DNA from: Alphaproteobacteria bacterium
GTDB lineage: Bacteria > Pseudomonadota > Alphaproteobacteria > Rhodobacterales > Rhodobacteraceae
Reading direction: 5' to 3'
Assembly (NCBI GenBank): GCA_030427405.1
Contig: JAUHXK010000007.1
Location: 186,001 to 250,000, forward strand
Length of the DNA stretch: 64,000 bases
Every line of letters begins with the position of its first letter. The stretch's first letter is position 1. The position numbers and the translations under genes were made by a program. This document shows positions 10,175 to 19,715 of the stretch, piece after piece. The notes beneath the pieces were generated by a model. That model ran no database searches, was not told the DNA's origin, and was given only the letters and a program-made list of their open reading frames with translations.

Positions 10175-10819
10175 TCAGGTCAACAGGGCGAGAAACGCGG
10201 TCAGATCGTCTGTATGGTGGTGAATATGATCCGCCTCATGCGGGTCGGGCGCGACATGAACCGTGCGCATCCCCATGGCATGCGGCGCCGCCAGGTTGCG
10301 GGGGTCGTCCTCGAACATGGCGGCCCGGTCGGTGCGGATACCATCGCGCGCAAATATCGTCTCAAAAGCGGCCTGATCCGGTTTCGGGCGGTACTCGGCG
10401 TGTTCGACGCCGTATATTGCATCGAACAGGCCGGTCAATCCGCGGGCGGCCAGAACCCGTTCCGCATAGGGTGCGCTGCCATTGGTGTAGACGATGCGTC
10501 GTCCGGGCAACGCCCCGATATGCGCCGCCAGCGCGGGGTCGGGCTGCATGTGGCTCAGGTCGACCTGGTGCACCGCGTGCAGATAGGGGTCGGGGTCTAG
10601 GTCATGCTCGGCCATCAGCCCGGCAAGCGTTGTGCCGTATTGCTGCCAGTACAGAGACCGCAGACGGTCCGCCTCGGGCCGGTCCACGCGCAGGGCATCG
10701 ACCACGTAATCGGTCATCAGGACCTCGATCTGGTCGAACAGGCGCATATGCGGCGGATAAAGGGTGTTGTCGAGGTCGAACACCCATTGGGATACGTGGT
10801 TGAAGGCAGGTTTGACCAT
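10175..10819 (-). CDS. HAD-family hydrolase, pyrimidine 5'-nucleotidase type
   Basis: A 214-aa cytosolic phosphatase with all four HAD motifs: DLDNTLYP (nucleophile Asp and acid/base Asp), YTNG, the Lys in YRPKPDQ, and FEDDPRN. The helical cap between motifs I and II and the LYPP...LFDQI segment match the SDT1/PHM8 group of pyrimidine nucleotidases, often simply annotated as pyrimidine 5'-nucleotidase. It ends 85 bp before the small membrane protein gene on the same strand. Confidence 0.85.
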   Translation of the reverse strand: MVKPAFNHVSQWVFDLDNTLYPPHMRLFDQIEVLMTDYVVDALRVDRPEADRLRSLYWQQYGTTLAGLMAEHDLDPDPYLHAVHQVDLSHMQPDPALAAHIGALPGRRIVYTNGSAPYAERVLAARGLTGLFDAIYGVEHAEYRPKPDQAAFETIFARDGIRTDRAAMFEDDPRNLAAPHAMGMRTVHVAPDPHEADHIHHHTDDLTAFLALLT

Positions 10820-10920
10820 GCCGCGGGTTTAGGCCGCGGCGGTGCAGAAATCAATGCCGCTCTTGATCGGTGACCCGTAGGACGGCTAGACATGGCGGAA
10901 CGAACAGAAAAAGAGATCAA

Positions 10921-11568
10921 ATGAGCCAGTCCCGACACCCCGGCAAGGATGCCTACAGCCTAATACTGGAAGCGATCGATATCGGGGTTTACAAACCGGG
11001 GGACCGGTTGGTGGAAAGCGAACTGGCCGAGCGGTTCGGCGTTTCCCGCACACCGATCCGCGAGGCGTTGCAGCGGCTGGAAACACAGTCATTGCTGGAA
11101 CGCGACGGCCGTTCCCTGATTGTTGCGTCGCTGGATCACAACCAGATGGCCGAACTGTATGTCGTGCGCCGCGAGCTGGAAGGCCTTGCGGCCCGTCTTG
11201 CCGCGCGGCACGCCACCGAAGAGGAAATTCGGGTTTTACAGGACATGGTGGCCGAAGATGACGCGCTGGTGGATGACCCAAGCGCGTTGTCGCGGGCCAA
11301 CCGGCGGTTTCACGAACAGATTCACCTGGCGTCGCACAATCGCTACCTGGTGCAGCAATTGGACCTTGTGCACCGGACCATGGCGTTGATGGCGACGACG
11401 TCACTGGCGGCGCAGGGGCGCGGAGAACTGGCACAGGGTGAACACAAAGGGATTGTCGAGGCCATTGCCGCGCATGACGAGGACGGGGCCGAACGGGCGT
11501 TGAAGGAACATATCTCGGTGGCGTTCATGACCCGTTTGAAACAAGACGCGATTCAACGCGAGAAATAG
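10921..11568 (+). CDS. GntR-family regulator, FadR/FCD subfamily
   Basis: A 215-aa regulator with a winged helix (YKPGDRLVESELAERFGVSRTPIREALQRLE) and an all-helical FCD effector domain. The domain keeps the likely metal-binding pattern: an Asp/Asn segment around ANRRFHEQIH and histidines in GEHKGIVEAI and LKEHI. Such proteins respond to small carboxylates or amino acids. I start at the ATG at 10921 (MSQSRHPGKD), after GAGATCAA, 51 bp inside the ORF. It stands alone, convergent with the glycosyltransferase, and its target is unknown. Confidence 0.87.
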   Translation: MSQSRHPGKDAYSLILEAIDIGVYKPGDRLVESELAERFGVSRTPIREALQRLETQSLLERDGRSLIVASLDHNQMAELYVVRRELEGLAARLAARHATEEEIRVLQDMVAEDDALVDDPSALSRANRRFHEQIHLASHNRYLVQQLDLVHRTMALMATTSLAAQGRGELAQGEHKGIVEAIAAHDEDGAERALKEHISVAFMTRLKQDAIQREK

Positions 11569-11574
11569 CGCCGC

Positions 11575-13446
11575 TCAGCTTGCTGCGCATTCTTCGGCGG
11601 CTTGTCCGTGCTGTGTCTTGTCCCAGAAAAAGGGTTTGCCCAGGAGTTCCCACAGCGCTTTGTACCCGGCCAGGACCCCAAGTGGATAGTACAGCGCCAT
11701 TGTCGGAACCCAAGGGATCAGGAACCGGCGTTTGCCTGCCTCGACCCCCAGCGTGCCCACCAGGAAATTTGCCAGTTCGGCGGCGAAAAACACATAGACA
11801 CAAGCGGACAGGATCGCGGGCGCGACAAGCCCCTGAAACGGCTGCGCCACACCCAGAAAGGTCAGCCAGAACACCCACAGGACCGGCGCCAGCAGGAATT
11901 GCCCGACAGTTCCCAGAAAAAATGCCTGAATACCCAGAAACCGCAGCAACCCCAGTTCCTGCAACAATCGGCGCGGTGATCGCATGTGCACAAGGTATGT
12001 CACCATAAAGCCCTTGAGCCAGCGCGAGCGTTGTTTGACCCATGGCCAGGCACGGAAATTCGCCTCTTCGTATGTGGCGGTGTCGACGACTTCGGTACGA
12101 TACCCCGCGCGGCAGAGCCGCACACCCAGATCCGCGTCCTCGGTCACGTTATGCGCATCCCACCCGCCCAGCTCGATCAATGTGTCCCGGCGGAAAAAGA
12201 AGGTTGTTCCCCCCAGCGGAACGACAAGCCCAAGCCGTGCGATGCCTGGCAGAATGACCCGGAACCAACCGCTGTATTCGATGGTAAAGCATCGCGACCG
12301 CCAATTGGACCGCGGGTTGTAATAGTCCAGAACCCCCTGAAGACAGACAACGTCATCGGGCGCGCTGGCAAAATGTCTGGCGACGGTTTCGATCTGGTCG
12401 GGAACCGGGGCGTCCTCGGCATCCCAGACCCCAAGAATGTCACCCCGGCAGAAATCCAGGGCATAATTCATCGCACGGGGCTTGGTTGCCAGGTCTCCGC
12501 GCGCGGGCACCACAATGGCGCGGATCCAACTTGGCAGGTCAACATTTTCCAGCGCCGCGCGTGTGACCTCATCCCGTTCTTCCAGAACCAGGATCACATC
12601 CAACAACGCCTTGGGATAGGTCAGTCGGCGCAACCGCTTGATCAGGACATCTGCGATTTCCCGTTCCTTGTAGAGCGGGACCATCACCGACACGCAGGGC
12701 ATCCGAAGCGGCACGAGAGTGTCCTTTTTCATCCGGGGGCGACCATAGATCAGAAAGGCGGCCAATCCGGCCAGCCGCAGGGCCAGAAACAGCGCCAAGG
12801 TCAGAACCGCCGCCCAGAACAGGATCGCGCCACCGGTCGCCGGTGCGCTGGCGAAAACGGCCAAAGCGCCCAACAGGCAGGCCAATGGCCGAAGGCGCGA
12901 TTTTGCCGCCCAGTTCCGGCAGCTTTGGTTCGGATCGACCCGGGTTTCCGCGCTTTGTGCCAAATCGGATTTGTAACACCGCGCTATGGCTGCATCGATC
13001 GCCTCGGGCGCGGCCAGAACCGGGGAAACAGCGTAGCCGCAATCGGCCATCTCGCGGCGGATCCGGTCGAAACGGTCCGGGCGTGCGGTTGCAACCAACA
13101 GGACAGGCCCCACGCGCATCCAGGGAAGGACATTATGTTCCAGCCAGAAAGAGACAGGTTTGATCGCGCAAAGACCCGGCAGCGGTGGCGTTCCTTGCAG
13201 ATCCGCAACCTGAAGTCCCGTCTGCTGCGACAGCGCGTCCAGCACATCGGCCCGGCTTGCCCAGCCTTCGGCCACCATAATCTCGCCCAAGGGCGCATTC
13301 TGGCGCCCTTGCAGGTGCAAGGCCTTGTTGACCTGATCCTGCGTGACGATCCCAAGGTCCACCAAATAGGACCCAAGCGGCTTTCCCGCGTGCCTTCGCG
13401 GAACCGCCGATACTGCCAACGGGTGCCGAAGGTTCATTTCGACCAT
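11575..13446 (-). CDS. Membrane glycosyltransferase family 2 with an N-terminal MshEN-like domain
   Basis: A 623-aa processive-type glycosyltransferase. Residues about 15-75 contain two tandem repeats (KPLGSYLVDLGIVTQDQVNKAL... and APLGEIMVAEGWASRADVLDAL...) like the GspE/MshE N-terminal domain, which binds cyclic di-GMP in MshE. After a linker and two membrane helices comes a GT2 catalytic domain with MVPLYKE, the metal-site WDAEDAP, NVTEDADLG, and the QRSRW form of the Q(Q/R)xRW motif. Several C-terminal membrane helices follow. This layout recalls XagB-like exopolysaccharide synthases. The ORF allows a start 45 bp earlier; ATGs at 13446 and 13437 are both plausible. Confidence 0.85.
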   Translation of the reverse strand: MVEMNLRHPLAVSAVPRRHAGKPLGSYLVDLGIVTQDQVNKALHLQGRQNAPLGEIMVAEGWASRADVLDALSQQTGLQVADLQGTPPLPGLCAIKPVSFWLEHNVLPWMRVGPVLLVATARPDRFDRIRREMADCGYAVSPVLAAPEAIDAAIARCYKSDLAQSAETRVDPNQSCRNWAAKSRLRPLACLLGALAVFASAPATGGAILFWAAVLTLALFLALRLAGLAAFLIYGRPRMKKDTLVPLRMPCVSVMVPLYKEREIADVLIKRLRRLTYPKALLDVILVLEERDEVTRAALENVDLPSWIRAIVVPARGDLATKPRAMNYALDFCRGDILGVWDAEDAPVPDQIETVARHFASAPDDVVCLQGVLDYYNPRSNWRSRCFTIEYSGWFRVILPGIARLGLVVPLGGTTFFFRRDTLIELGGWDAHNVTEDADLGVRLCRAGYRTEVVDTATYEEANFRAWPWVKQRSRWLKGFMVTYLVHMRSPRRLLQELGLLRFLGIQAFFLGTVGQFLLAPVLWVFWLTFLGVAQPFQGLVAPAILSACVYVFFAAELANFLVGTLGVEAGKRRFLIPWVPTMALYYPLGVLAGYKALWELLGKPFFWDKTQHGQAAEECAAS

Positions 13447-13547
13447 GTTCAAACCCTGCCGCCTTGTTTGGCGCCAAGGTCGCTTGACCATGGTTAATTT
13501 GGCGTTAACGCGTGAGAATCACCGCAAATGGCGATCCGCGCACCGGT

Positions 13548-14714
13548 TCAGGCGTGGGCTTTTTTCTCGGCCATCGCGGCGGCGAAACGTTCAAAAAGAT
13601 AGAAACTGTCCTGCGGGCCGGGCGAGGCTTCGGGGTGGTATTGAACCGAATACACCGGGCGATCTTTCACGCGGATGCCGCAGTTCGAGCCGTCGAACAG
13701 CGACTGGTGGGTTTCGACCACGCCGTCCGGCAGCGATTGTGCATCCACCGCAAAGCCGTGGTTCATCGACGTGATCTCGACCTTGCCGGTTTCCAGATCC
13801 TTGACCGGGTGGTTGGCGCCGTGGTGGCCGTGGTTCATCTTGACGGTCTGACCGCCCAATGCCAGCGCCAGCATCTGATGCCCAAGGCAGATACCGAAAA
13901 CGGGGATTTCCGTGGTTTCCAGGACCTCTTTGATCATCGGCACCGCGTAGGTGCCAGTGGCCGCCGGATCGCCCGGGCCGTTCGACAGGAACAGGCCGTC
14001 AGGATTGTGGGCCAGCACGTCAGCCGCCGTCGCCGTGGCAGGCAAGACGGTGACATCGCATCCGGCAGAGGCAAGGCAGCGCAGGATATTGCGCTTTGCG
14101 CCGTAATCCACCGCGACAACCTTGTGAACCGGTGCCTCTTGCCGCTGGTAACCATCCGGCCAGGCCCAGCGCATTTCGTCCCAGCGATAGCTTTGGGCAC
14201 AGGTGACGTCCTTGGCCAGGTCCATCCCCTCAAGCCCGGCAAAACCGCGGGCGGCCGCAATCAGCGCTGCGATGTCGAAATTGCCTTCGGGATCATGCGC
14301 CAGCGCAACATGGGGCGCACCCTGCTGGCGGATCGCACGGGTCAGGCGGCGCGTGTCCACCCCGCCGATGGCGATACGTCCGCGCCGTTCCAGCCAGGTC
14401 TTGAGCTCTTCGGCCGAGCGCCAGTTGGACGGCTCGGTCGGGTCCCACTTGACGACCATGCCGGCGGCAACCGGATCAGTGGTTTCGTCGTCTTCGGGGT
14501 TTACACCGACATTGCCGATATGCGGGAAGGTAAAGGTCACGATCTGCCCCGCATAGGACGGGTCGGTCATGATTTCCTGGTATCCGGTCATGGCCGTGTT
14601 AAAGCACAGCTCGGCCACGGTTTGGCCGGTTGCTCCGAAGCCCATGCCGTAAAACAGGGTTCCGTCGGCCAGCGCCAGACATGCTGTGGGCTTGGACGTG
14701 GCATTCTGGGTCAT
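13548..14714 (-). CDS. carA: Carbamoyl-phosphate synthase small subunit
   Basis: CarA is the glutamine amidotransferase subunit that supplies ammonia to CarB for carbamoyl phosphate, feeding arginine and pyrimidine synthesis. At 388 aa it has the CPSase small-subunit N-domain (FNTAMTGYQEIMTDPSYAGQIV) and a class I amidotransferase domain with FGICLGHQMLALALGG (nucleophile Cys) and QYHPEASPGP (catalytic His and Glu). The start at 14714 follows AGGAGAG at 7-nt spacing; the ORF track start 33 bp upstream is less likely. carB is not in the window. A CTATTG-N8-CAATAG inverted repeat lies upstream. Confidence 0.97.
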   Translation of the reverse strand: MTQNATSKPTACLALADGTLFYGMGFGATGQTVAELCFNTAMTGYQEIMTDPSYAGQIVTFTFPHIGNVGVNPEDDETTDPVAAGMVVKWDPTEPSNWRSAEELKTWLERRGRIAIGGVDTRRLTRAIRQQGAPHVALAHDPEGNFDIAALIAAARGFAGLEGMDLAKDVTCAQSYRWDEMRWAWPDGYQRQEAPVHKVVAVDYGAKRNILRCLASAGCDVTVLPATATAADVLAHNPDGLFLSNGPGDPAATGTYAVPMIKEVLETTEIPVFGICLGHQMLALALGGQTVKMNHGHHGANHPVKDLETGKVEITSMNHGFAVDAQSLPDGVVETHQSLFDGSNCGIRVKDRPVYSVQYHPEASPGPQDSFYLFERFAAAMAEKKAHA

Positions 14715-14793
14715 GACGCGACTCTCCTGATGGGTAAATCGGCGCATTCCTAAGGGGGATATGGCGCTGGGTCAAGTGTGTTCAAATTTTGGG

Positions 14794-14813
14794 CTATTGT
14801 TGTTTTTCAATAG
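14794..14813. promoter_or_regulatory. Inverted repeat in the carA/YqeY divergent region
   Basis: CTATTG-N8-CAATAG, a perfect 6-bp inverted repeat in an AT-rich pocket about 80 bp upstream of carA. It could be an operator or part of a promoter. No known consensus is matched. Confidence 0.3.
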
Positions 14814-14897
14814 TTTAACCTTTTTCGAGGCCGGTTGTGCCCCGCTTTTTGTTTCTATATGGTCGGGGTTCCGTTGCCATGGGGATGGACCAACAAG

Positions 14898-15383
14898 ATG
14901 GATATGCGATCAAGGGTGAACACCGCCCTGAAGCAAGCAATGAAAGACAAGGCCGCCGAGCGTTTGTCGACTCTTCGCCTTATCAACGCCGCGATCAAGG
15001 ACCGCGATATCGCGACCCGCGGTGGCGCCAGCGAAGAGGCCAAGGGCTGCGGCGACGCAGAGGTGCTTGAGATTCTTGGGAAAATGACCAAGCAGCGCAA
15101 GGAAAGCGCGCGCGCCTACGAAGAGGGCGGGCGTCTGGACCTGGCCGAGCGGGAATTGCGCGAGGTCGCCATCATCGAGGAATTCTTGCCCAAGCAGTTG
15201 GATGACGACGAAATCGCCAAGGCGATTCAGACGGCGGTCAGTTCGACCGGCGCGGGCTCGATCCGCGACATGGGCAAGGTGATGGGTGAGCTCAAGGCGC
15301 GCTATACCGGACAGATGGATTTCGGCAAAGTCGGCCCAATGGTCAAGGACCACCTGTGCGCCGCAGGCGGCAACGGCTGCTGA
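14898..15383 (+). CDS. GatB/YqeY domain protein
   Basis: A 161-aa cytosolic protein of the YqeY family: a helical N-domain (ALKQAMKDKAAERLSTLRLINAAIKDRDI) followed by the GatB/YqeY tRNA-interacting-like domain (EEFLPKQLDDDEI, then DMGKVMGELKARYTGQMDF). The exact role is unknown; the fold is shared with the tail domain of the GatB amidotransferase subunit. I start at 14898 (MDMRSRVNTALKQ); an ATG two codons later is equally possible, while the ORF start at 14835 adds a Cys/Phe-rich stretch not seen in the family. It is divergent from carA, as I recall from related genomes. Confidence 0.85.
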   Translation: MDMRSRVNTALKQAMKDKAAERLSTLRLINAAIKDRDIATRGGASEEAKGCGDAEVLEILGKMTKQRKESARAYEEGGRLDLAERELREVAIIEEFLPKQLDDDEIAKAIQTAVSSTGAGSIRDMGKVMGELKARYTGQMDFGKVGPMVKDHLCAAGGNGC

Positions 15384-15398
15384 CCCGAAACAAGGCGC

Positions 15399-15896
15399 CT
15401 AGCGGCAGGCACCGCCGCCGTTGGGCAGTTTCTTAACCAGATCATCATAAAGTGCAATCCGTTCGTCTTCGGACAGGAACGCCCCGATTTCGACCTCGCG
15501 GCCGTCGCCGACAAGAGTGACGTAATGGGGAACAGGCCCCCCATGCCGGTGCATTTCCGGGCGGGCCCAATACCGGTTGCAGGTCCATTCCTTGGCGGCA
15601 TTTCGGGGTGTTTGGTGCACAAGATGTGCCTGATCATCCGTCAGGGTCAGAACTTCCAGCACGCTGCGCGCGCGGTAATTGGCCTCGAACGCCAGCCAAA
15701 GCCCGGCAACTGTTATCAGGAGAAACGGCAGCAGCCCCCAAAGCAATGCCGATCCCAGCACCGCCATCAGCGGGATCAGGCCAAAAGCAAAGACCAATAG
15801 CACAACACCCATCGCACCGCGCGGCGGCAGGGCGTTGTGCGGCCACAGGCGCAGCTCTTGTTCACGTTCCGAAATCTGTGACCAATGATAGGGCAT
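15399..15896 (-). CDS. DUF2244 integral membrane protein
   Basis: A 165-aa protein with two adjacent membrane helices (about residues 28-70), then a soluble domain containing NRYWARPEMHRHGG and YVTLVGDGREVEIGAFLSEDER. This matches DUF2244, which is often found with cytochrome c oxidase genes; ctaD lies just upstream here on the same strand. The role is unknown, though an assembly or accessory function in respiration is a fair guess from context. Confidence 0.85.
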   Translation of the reverse strand: MPYHWSQISEREQELRLWPHNALPPRGAMGVVLLVFAFGLIPLMAVLGSALLWGLLPFLLITVAGLWLAFEANYRARSVLEVLTLTDDQAHLVHQTPRNAAKEWTCNRYWARPEMHRHGGPVPHYVTLVGDGREVEIGAFLSEDERIALYDDLVKKLPNGGGACR

Positions 15897-15940
15897 AAGG
15901 CGAAAATAGTGTGTCGATCCTCAGAGTCGATGGTCCGCCG

Positions 15941-16540
15941 TCAGACAACATGTCCCACGCGGGCCCAGGACAGCGCGTCATCCAGCCGATCATCGCCCCA
16001 AAACACCTCTCCGCGAACGACAAAACTGGGCGCGCCGAACACACCCAGCCGGGTTGCGGTGTCGGTTGCGGTCGCAAGCGCCGCCTGAATGTCCGGACCG
16101 CGCGCCCGTGCAAGGGTGGGGCGGGGGTCTTGCTGACAGCGAAACAGAGCCTCGGACAATGCACTTTCGCTCCCGGCCTCGACGCCGTCTTCGAACCAGA
16201 TGCGATACAGCGCCTGGGTAAATTCCTTGCCCCACCCATCGGACATACCCATCAGGGCAACCTGGTTGGCCAGTGCCAAATCCGAGATCGGATAGGGCGC
16301 CGGCAGTTGCGCGTGTATGTGGTACTTGGCGGCCCGGCGTTCGATGTCGCGCCACATATACGCCGATTTCACCGGCTTTCCGGCGAATGGGATGTTCTGC
16401 TGCTGCGACATGACCGTGCGCACGTTGAACGGACGCCAGTGCACCGTCGCGTCATGTTCATTGCACCAATCGTCCAGGCGCATGACGGTCAGGTAGCTGT
16501 AGGTGCTGCCGATGGAAAACCAGAAATCGATTTCGGGCAT
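15941..16540 (-). CDS. DsbA-fold 2-hydroxychromene-2-carboxylate isomerase-like protein
   Basis: A 199-aa thioredoxin-fold protein of the HCCA isomerase / kappa-class GST group. It begins MPEIDFWFSIGSTYSYL, with Ser in place of the DsbA active-site cysteines, and ends with LGVFGAPSFVVRGEVFWGDDRLD, the cis-Pro and glutathione-site region. Such enzymes use glutathione in ring-opening isomerisations or general detoxification. The ORF track extends it to 452 aa through an alternate frame of ctaD; the ATG at 16540 with GGAGGATC before it is clearly the start. The ctaD terminator separates it from ctaD. Confidence 0.88.
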   Translation of the reverse strand: MPEIDFWFSIGSTYSYLTVMRLDDWCNEHDATVHWRPFNVRTVMSQQQNIPFAGKPVKSAYMWRDIERRAAKYHIHAQLPAPYPISDLALANQVALMGMSDGWGKEFTQALYRIWFEDGVEAGSESALSEALFRCQQDPRPTLARARGPDIQAALATATDTATRLGVFGAPSFVVRGEVFWGDDRLDDALSWARVGHVV

Positions 16541-16644
16541 GGTGATCCTCCGGGGCTGCGGATGGAAGACTACAATACCCGATTTTTGCCGTTCTGGCGA
16601 TAACCGCCCGATTTCAGCGCGGTGCAGGACCTGTTCCCACAAAG

Positions 16645-16670
16645 AAAAAACCCCGCCGAAATCGGCGGGG
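16645..16670 (-). terminator. Intrinsic terminator of ctaD
   Basis: On the minus strand CCCCGCCG-ATTT-CGGCGGGG forms an 8-bp GC stem followed by six T residues, 22 bp past the ctaD stop. The A-rich and T-rich flanks could let it act on both strands. Confidence 0.9.
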
Positions 16671-16692
16671 TTTTCCTTGATTTGCCTTGGGA

Positions 16693-18351
16693 TCAGTGGG
16701 CGTGGCCCTTGTCCCAATCCTCTTGCTTGGGCAGCTGCTCGAACGTGTGTTCGGGCGGCGGCGAGGGCAGGGTCCATTCCAGCGTATCCGCGTATTCGTT
16801 CCAGTAGTTGTTCTGGGTGATCTTCGCGCCACGCAGCAGGGCGTAGATCACGATCGCAAAGAACAGCAGGAACGAAGCGAACGAGATGAACGCACCAATC
16901 GACGACACAAAGTTCCACTGGGCGAATGCCTCGGGGTAGTCGATATAACGGCGCGGCATGCCCTGACGGCCCAGGAAGTGCTGCGGGAAGAAGGTCAGGT
17001 TGGCGCCGATGAAAAACAGCCAGAAGTGAACCTTGCCCCAGAATTCCGAATACTGACGACCGGTCATCTTGCCAAAGTAGAAATACATGCCGGCAAAGAT
17101 CGCAAAGACCGCACCCAGCGACATCACATAGTGGAAGTGAGCCACCACGTAATAGGTGTCGTGATATGCGCGGTCCACGCCTGCCTGCGACAGCACAACG
17201 CCGGTCACACCGCCAACGGTGAACAGGAACAGGAAGCCGAAGGCGAACAGCATCGGCGTCTTGAACTCGATCGAACCGCCCCACATGGTCGCGATCCACG
17301 AGAAGACCTTAACGCCGGTCGGAACCGCGATGACCATCGTGGCCAGCATGAAGTAGGCCTGCTGACGCAGCGACATGCCAACGGTGTACATATGGTGCGC
17401 CCAAACGACGAAGCCCAGAACACCGATCGCGATGATCGCCCAAACCATCGGCAGGTAGCCAAAGATCGGCTTGCGCGAGAAGGTCGCGATGACGTGGCTG
17501 ATGATGCCGAAACCGGGCAGGATCACGATGTACACTTCCGGGTGGCCGAAGAACCACAGGATGTGCTGATACAGGATCGGGTCGCCGCCACCGGCCGGAT
17601 CAAAGAAGGTGAAGCCAAAATTGCGGTCCATCAGCAGCATGGTGATCGCACCCGCCAGAACCGGCAGGGACAGCAGAATCAGCCACGAGGTGACGAAGAT
17701 CGACCAGCTGAACAGCGGCACCTTGAACAGGGTCATGCCGGGGGCACGCATGTTCAGGAAGGTGGTGATCATGTTGATCGCGCCGAGGATCGAGGAGGCG
17801 CCCGATACGTGCACGGCAAAGATCGCAAGGTCCATGGACATGCCGCCCTCGGTCGTGGACAGCGGCGGGTAAAGCACCCAACCCACGCCCGACCCGAGCT
17901 GGTCATTGCCGCCGGGGCTGAGCAGCGAGGCCACGCCCAGCGAGGTACCGGCGACATAAAGCCAGAAGGACAGGTTGTTCATCCGCGGGAACGCCATATC
18001 CGGCGCGCCGATCTGCAACGGCATGAAATAGTTGCCAAATCCGCCAAACAGGGCGGGAATGACCACGAAGAACATCATCAGAACGCCGTGATAGGTGATC
18101 ATCACGTTCCACAGGTGCCCGTTCGGGGTGCAAGGATCGGCCATGAAGCCTTCCAGGCACATGTACTGAACACCGGGGTGCATCAGTTCAAGCCGCATGT
18201 AGACGGTCATCATGACCGAAATCAAACCGGCAAGTGCCGAGACGATCAGGTACAGAATCCCGATGTCCTTGTGGTTGGTCGACATGAACCAGCGGGTGAA
18301 AAAGCCGCGCTGGTCTTCATGATCATGACCATGAATGGCTGCGTCTGCCAT
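16693..18351 (-). CDS. ctaD: Cytochrome c oxidase subunit I (aa3 type)
   Basis: Catalytic subunit of the aa3 terminal oxidase, binding haem a and the haem a3-CuB centre and pumping protons. The 552-aa protein has about 12 membrane helices. Visible motifs are [11 protein letters not shown], the haem a ligand in [29 protein letters not shown] with the cross-linked His-Tyr pair, WAHHMYTVG with the CuB histidines, and [14 protein letters not shown] with the haem a3 and a ligands. The start at 18351 ([13 protein letters not shown]) follows AGGAGG; the ORF track adds 94 upstream codons that lack family character. The other cta genes lie outside the window. Confidence 0.97.
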   Translation of the reverse strand: MADAAIHGHDHEDQRGFFTRWFMSTNHKDIGILYLIVSALAGLISVMMTVYMRLELMHPGVQYMCLEGFMADPCTPNGHLWNVMITYHGVLMMFFVVIPALFGGFGNYFMPLQIGAPDMAFPRMNNLSFWLYVAGTSLGVASLLSPGGNDQLGSGVGWVLYPPLSTTEGGMSMDLAIFAVHVSGASSILGAINMITTFLNMRAPGMTLFKVPLFSWSIFVTSWLILLSLPVLAGAITMLLMDRNFGFTFFDPAGGGDPILYQHILWFFGHPEVYIVILPGFGIISHVIATFSRKPIFGYLPMVWAIIAIGVLGFVVWAHHMYTVGMSLRQQAYFMLATMVIAVPTGVKVFSWIATMWGGSIEFKTPMLFAFGFLFLFTVGGVTGVVLSQAGVDRAYHDTYYVVAHFHYVMSLGAVFAIFAGMYFYFGKMTGRQYSEFWGKVHFWLFFIGANLTFFPQHFLGRQGMPRRYIDYPEAFAQWNFVSSIGAFISFASFLLFFAIVIYALLRGAKITQNNYWNEYADTLEWTLPSPPPEHTFEQLPKQEDWDKGHAH

Positions 18352-18653
18352 TAGGTGCCTCCTGTTGCAACTAGACCGCGCAGCCAGACCTCTCCGGCGC
18401 GCGGGTTTCACGCTGGTTTTAGATTGCAAGGGGGGCGCCTTCAATGGCCGAGTTTGATCTGGATCAAGAATAATTGTCGCGGGCAGGCGCCTGCGGCGCG
18501 AAAAAAGCGCGTCTGACGCCGAATATCTGGGGGTAAGGGGCGCGGATTTCAACGATGCCCGTAAACAGAAGGGGGCTGTGGCTCCGCAATCGCGGCTTGA
18601 CCCTTTGCGGACAGACCCGCAGAACATTGTCACGCCATTACCGGAGATGCCAC

Positions 18654-19073
18654 ATGACCGCCTATGACCCCGACAATATCTTCGCCAAAATCCTGCGCGA
18701 CGAAATCCCTTCGACTCGGGTTTTCGAAGATGACGAGACGCTGGCCTTCATGGATATCATGCCGCGCGCTGACGGACATCTGTTGGTGATCCCGAAAACG
18801 CCCTGTCGGAACGTGCTGGATGCCTCGCCGGACCAACTGGCCGCGGTCATCCGGACAGTCCAGAAACTGGGGCGCGCGGTCATGACCGCTTTCGACGCCG
18901 ACGGCGTCACGGTGCAGCAGTTCAATGAAGCCGCAGGCGGGCAGGAGGTGTTCCACTTGCATTTCCACGTTCTGCCGCGGCACGAGGATGTATCCCTGCG
19001 CCCGCCCGGCAAAATGGGGGATTTCGACGTGATTGCCGAACATGCCGAAAAGATACGCGCGGCGCTGAGCTGA
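18654..19073 (+). CDS. HIT-family nucleotide-binding hydrolase
   Basis: A 139-aa HIT protein of the Hint/PKCI type. It starts [20 protein letters not shown] and carries the histidine triad [10 protein letters not shown] (H-x-H-x-H). Family members hydrolyse AMP-linked phosphoramidates. The ATG at 18654 follows CCGGAG and matches the family N-terminus; the ORF start 99 bp upstream does not. It is divergent from ctaD and convergent with lipB across an unusually long gap. Confidence 0.92.
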   Translation: MTAYDPDNIFAKILRDEIPSTRVFEDDETLAFMDIMPRADGHLLVIPKTPCRNVLDASPDQLAAVIRTVQKLGRAVMTAFDADGVTVQQFNEAAGGQEVFHLHFHVLPRHEDVSLRPPGKMGDFDVIAEHAEKIRAALS

Positions 19074-19715
19074 TCGCGCAGGGCAGCTGCGTCGGGCCTC
19101 ACTATCGTATTCGGTCCGGTGGGGTCCGGTGCCGGGGCGACCGGGCCTATCTCTGACCCAGCGGTCCGAATTGAAAAACTGTGTGGTTCAGCGCGTTGGT
19201 TTCAGGCTATCTGAGGCTTGAATAAATTAGCGTAAAACAGCCTATTACACGCTTATCTTAAAGTGATTTTTTGCAGCATCCTAATTGCCAGCTTTTCCTT
19301 GGCCGGATTGCGAGGATCAGGGTCGAAAACATCGCGCCGAGACGCGGCATACCCACGGAAGGTTTTGCCGAAAAGTGTTGTGCGGATCATCCGATTACGA
19401 GAGATGCCGTTCCGACTATGGGGGCCGGAACGGCAGACTCGTACTCAAACACTTACACGATTTTCGCGGACGAGCCGCGATCACCGGTTAACAAACCACT
19501 CACTCTGAATGGTGATCCTACAATAGCAGCAACTGGGGCGGATGTATGGTCGTTGAATGAAATTTCCCTAAATTACACGCCAAATCGCGTGAAACTTGGT
19601 TAAGATTCTATGGATCGAGAAACAGAAGGCGCGCCACTGCGCGATTGTTGTTTCCGAAAGGTATCAAAACGATTCTCTGGCGAAGCTGGCCAATCCTTGA
19701 AAGCCGCGCGTTTTG
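19074..19715. other. 642-bp gap between convergent genes
   Basis: The stretch separates the 3' ends of the HIT gene and lipB. It is visibly richer in A and T than its surroundings, particularly at 19200-19270 and 19560-19620. Overlapping short plus-strand ORFs of 68-110 codons exist (longest 19271-19603), but none has a recognisable family. I see no tRNA, clear hairpin or insertion-sequence end. It may be a decayed gene, foreign DNA, or hold a small RNA. Confidence 0.45.

Noticed and set aside
11986-13497. A 503-codon plus-strand frame opposite the glycosyltransferase gene
   Set aside because: Shadow frame without hydrophobic or catalytic motifs.
16541-17299. Upstream extension of the DsbA-fold protein to 452 aa
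   Set aside because: The extension runs through the ctaD terminator and an alternate frame of ctaD; a strong GGAGG precedes the ATG at 16540.
16687-18354. A 555-codon plus-strand frame opposite ctaD
   Set aside because: Same extent as ctaD and low complexity; ctaD is certain.
19271-19603. A 110-codon ORF in the HIT/lipB gap
   Set aside because: No convincing ribosome binding site or family resemblance, and competing frames overlap it; described as gap content only.
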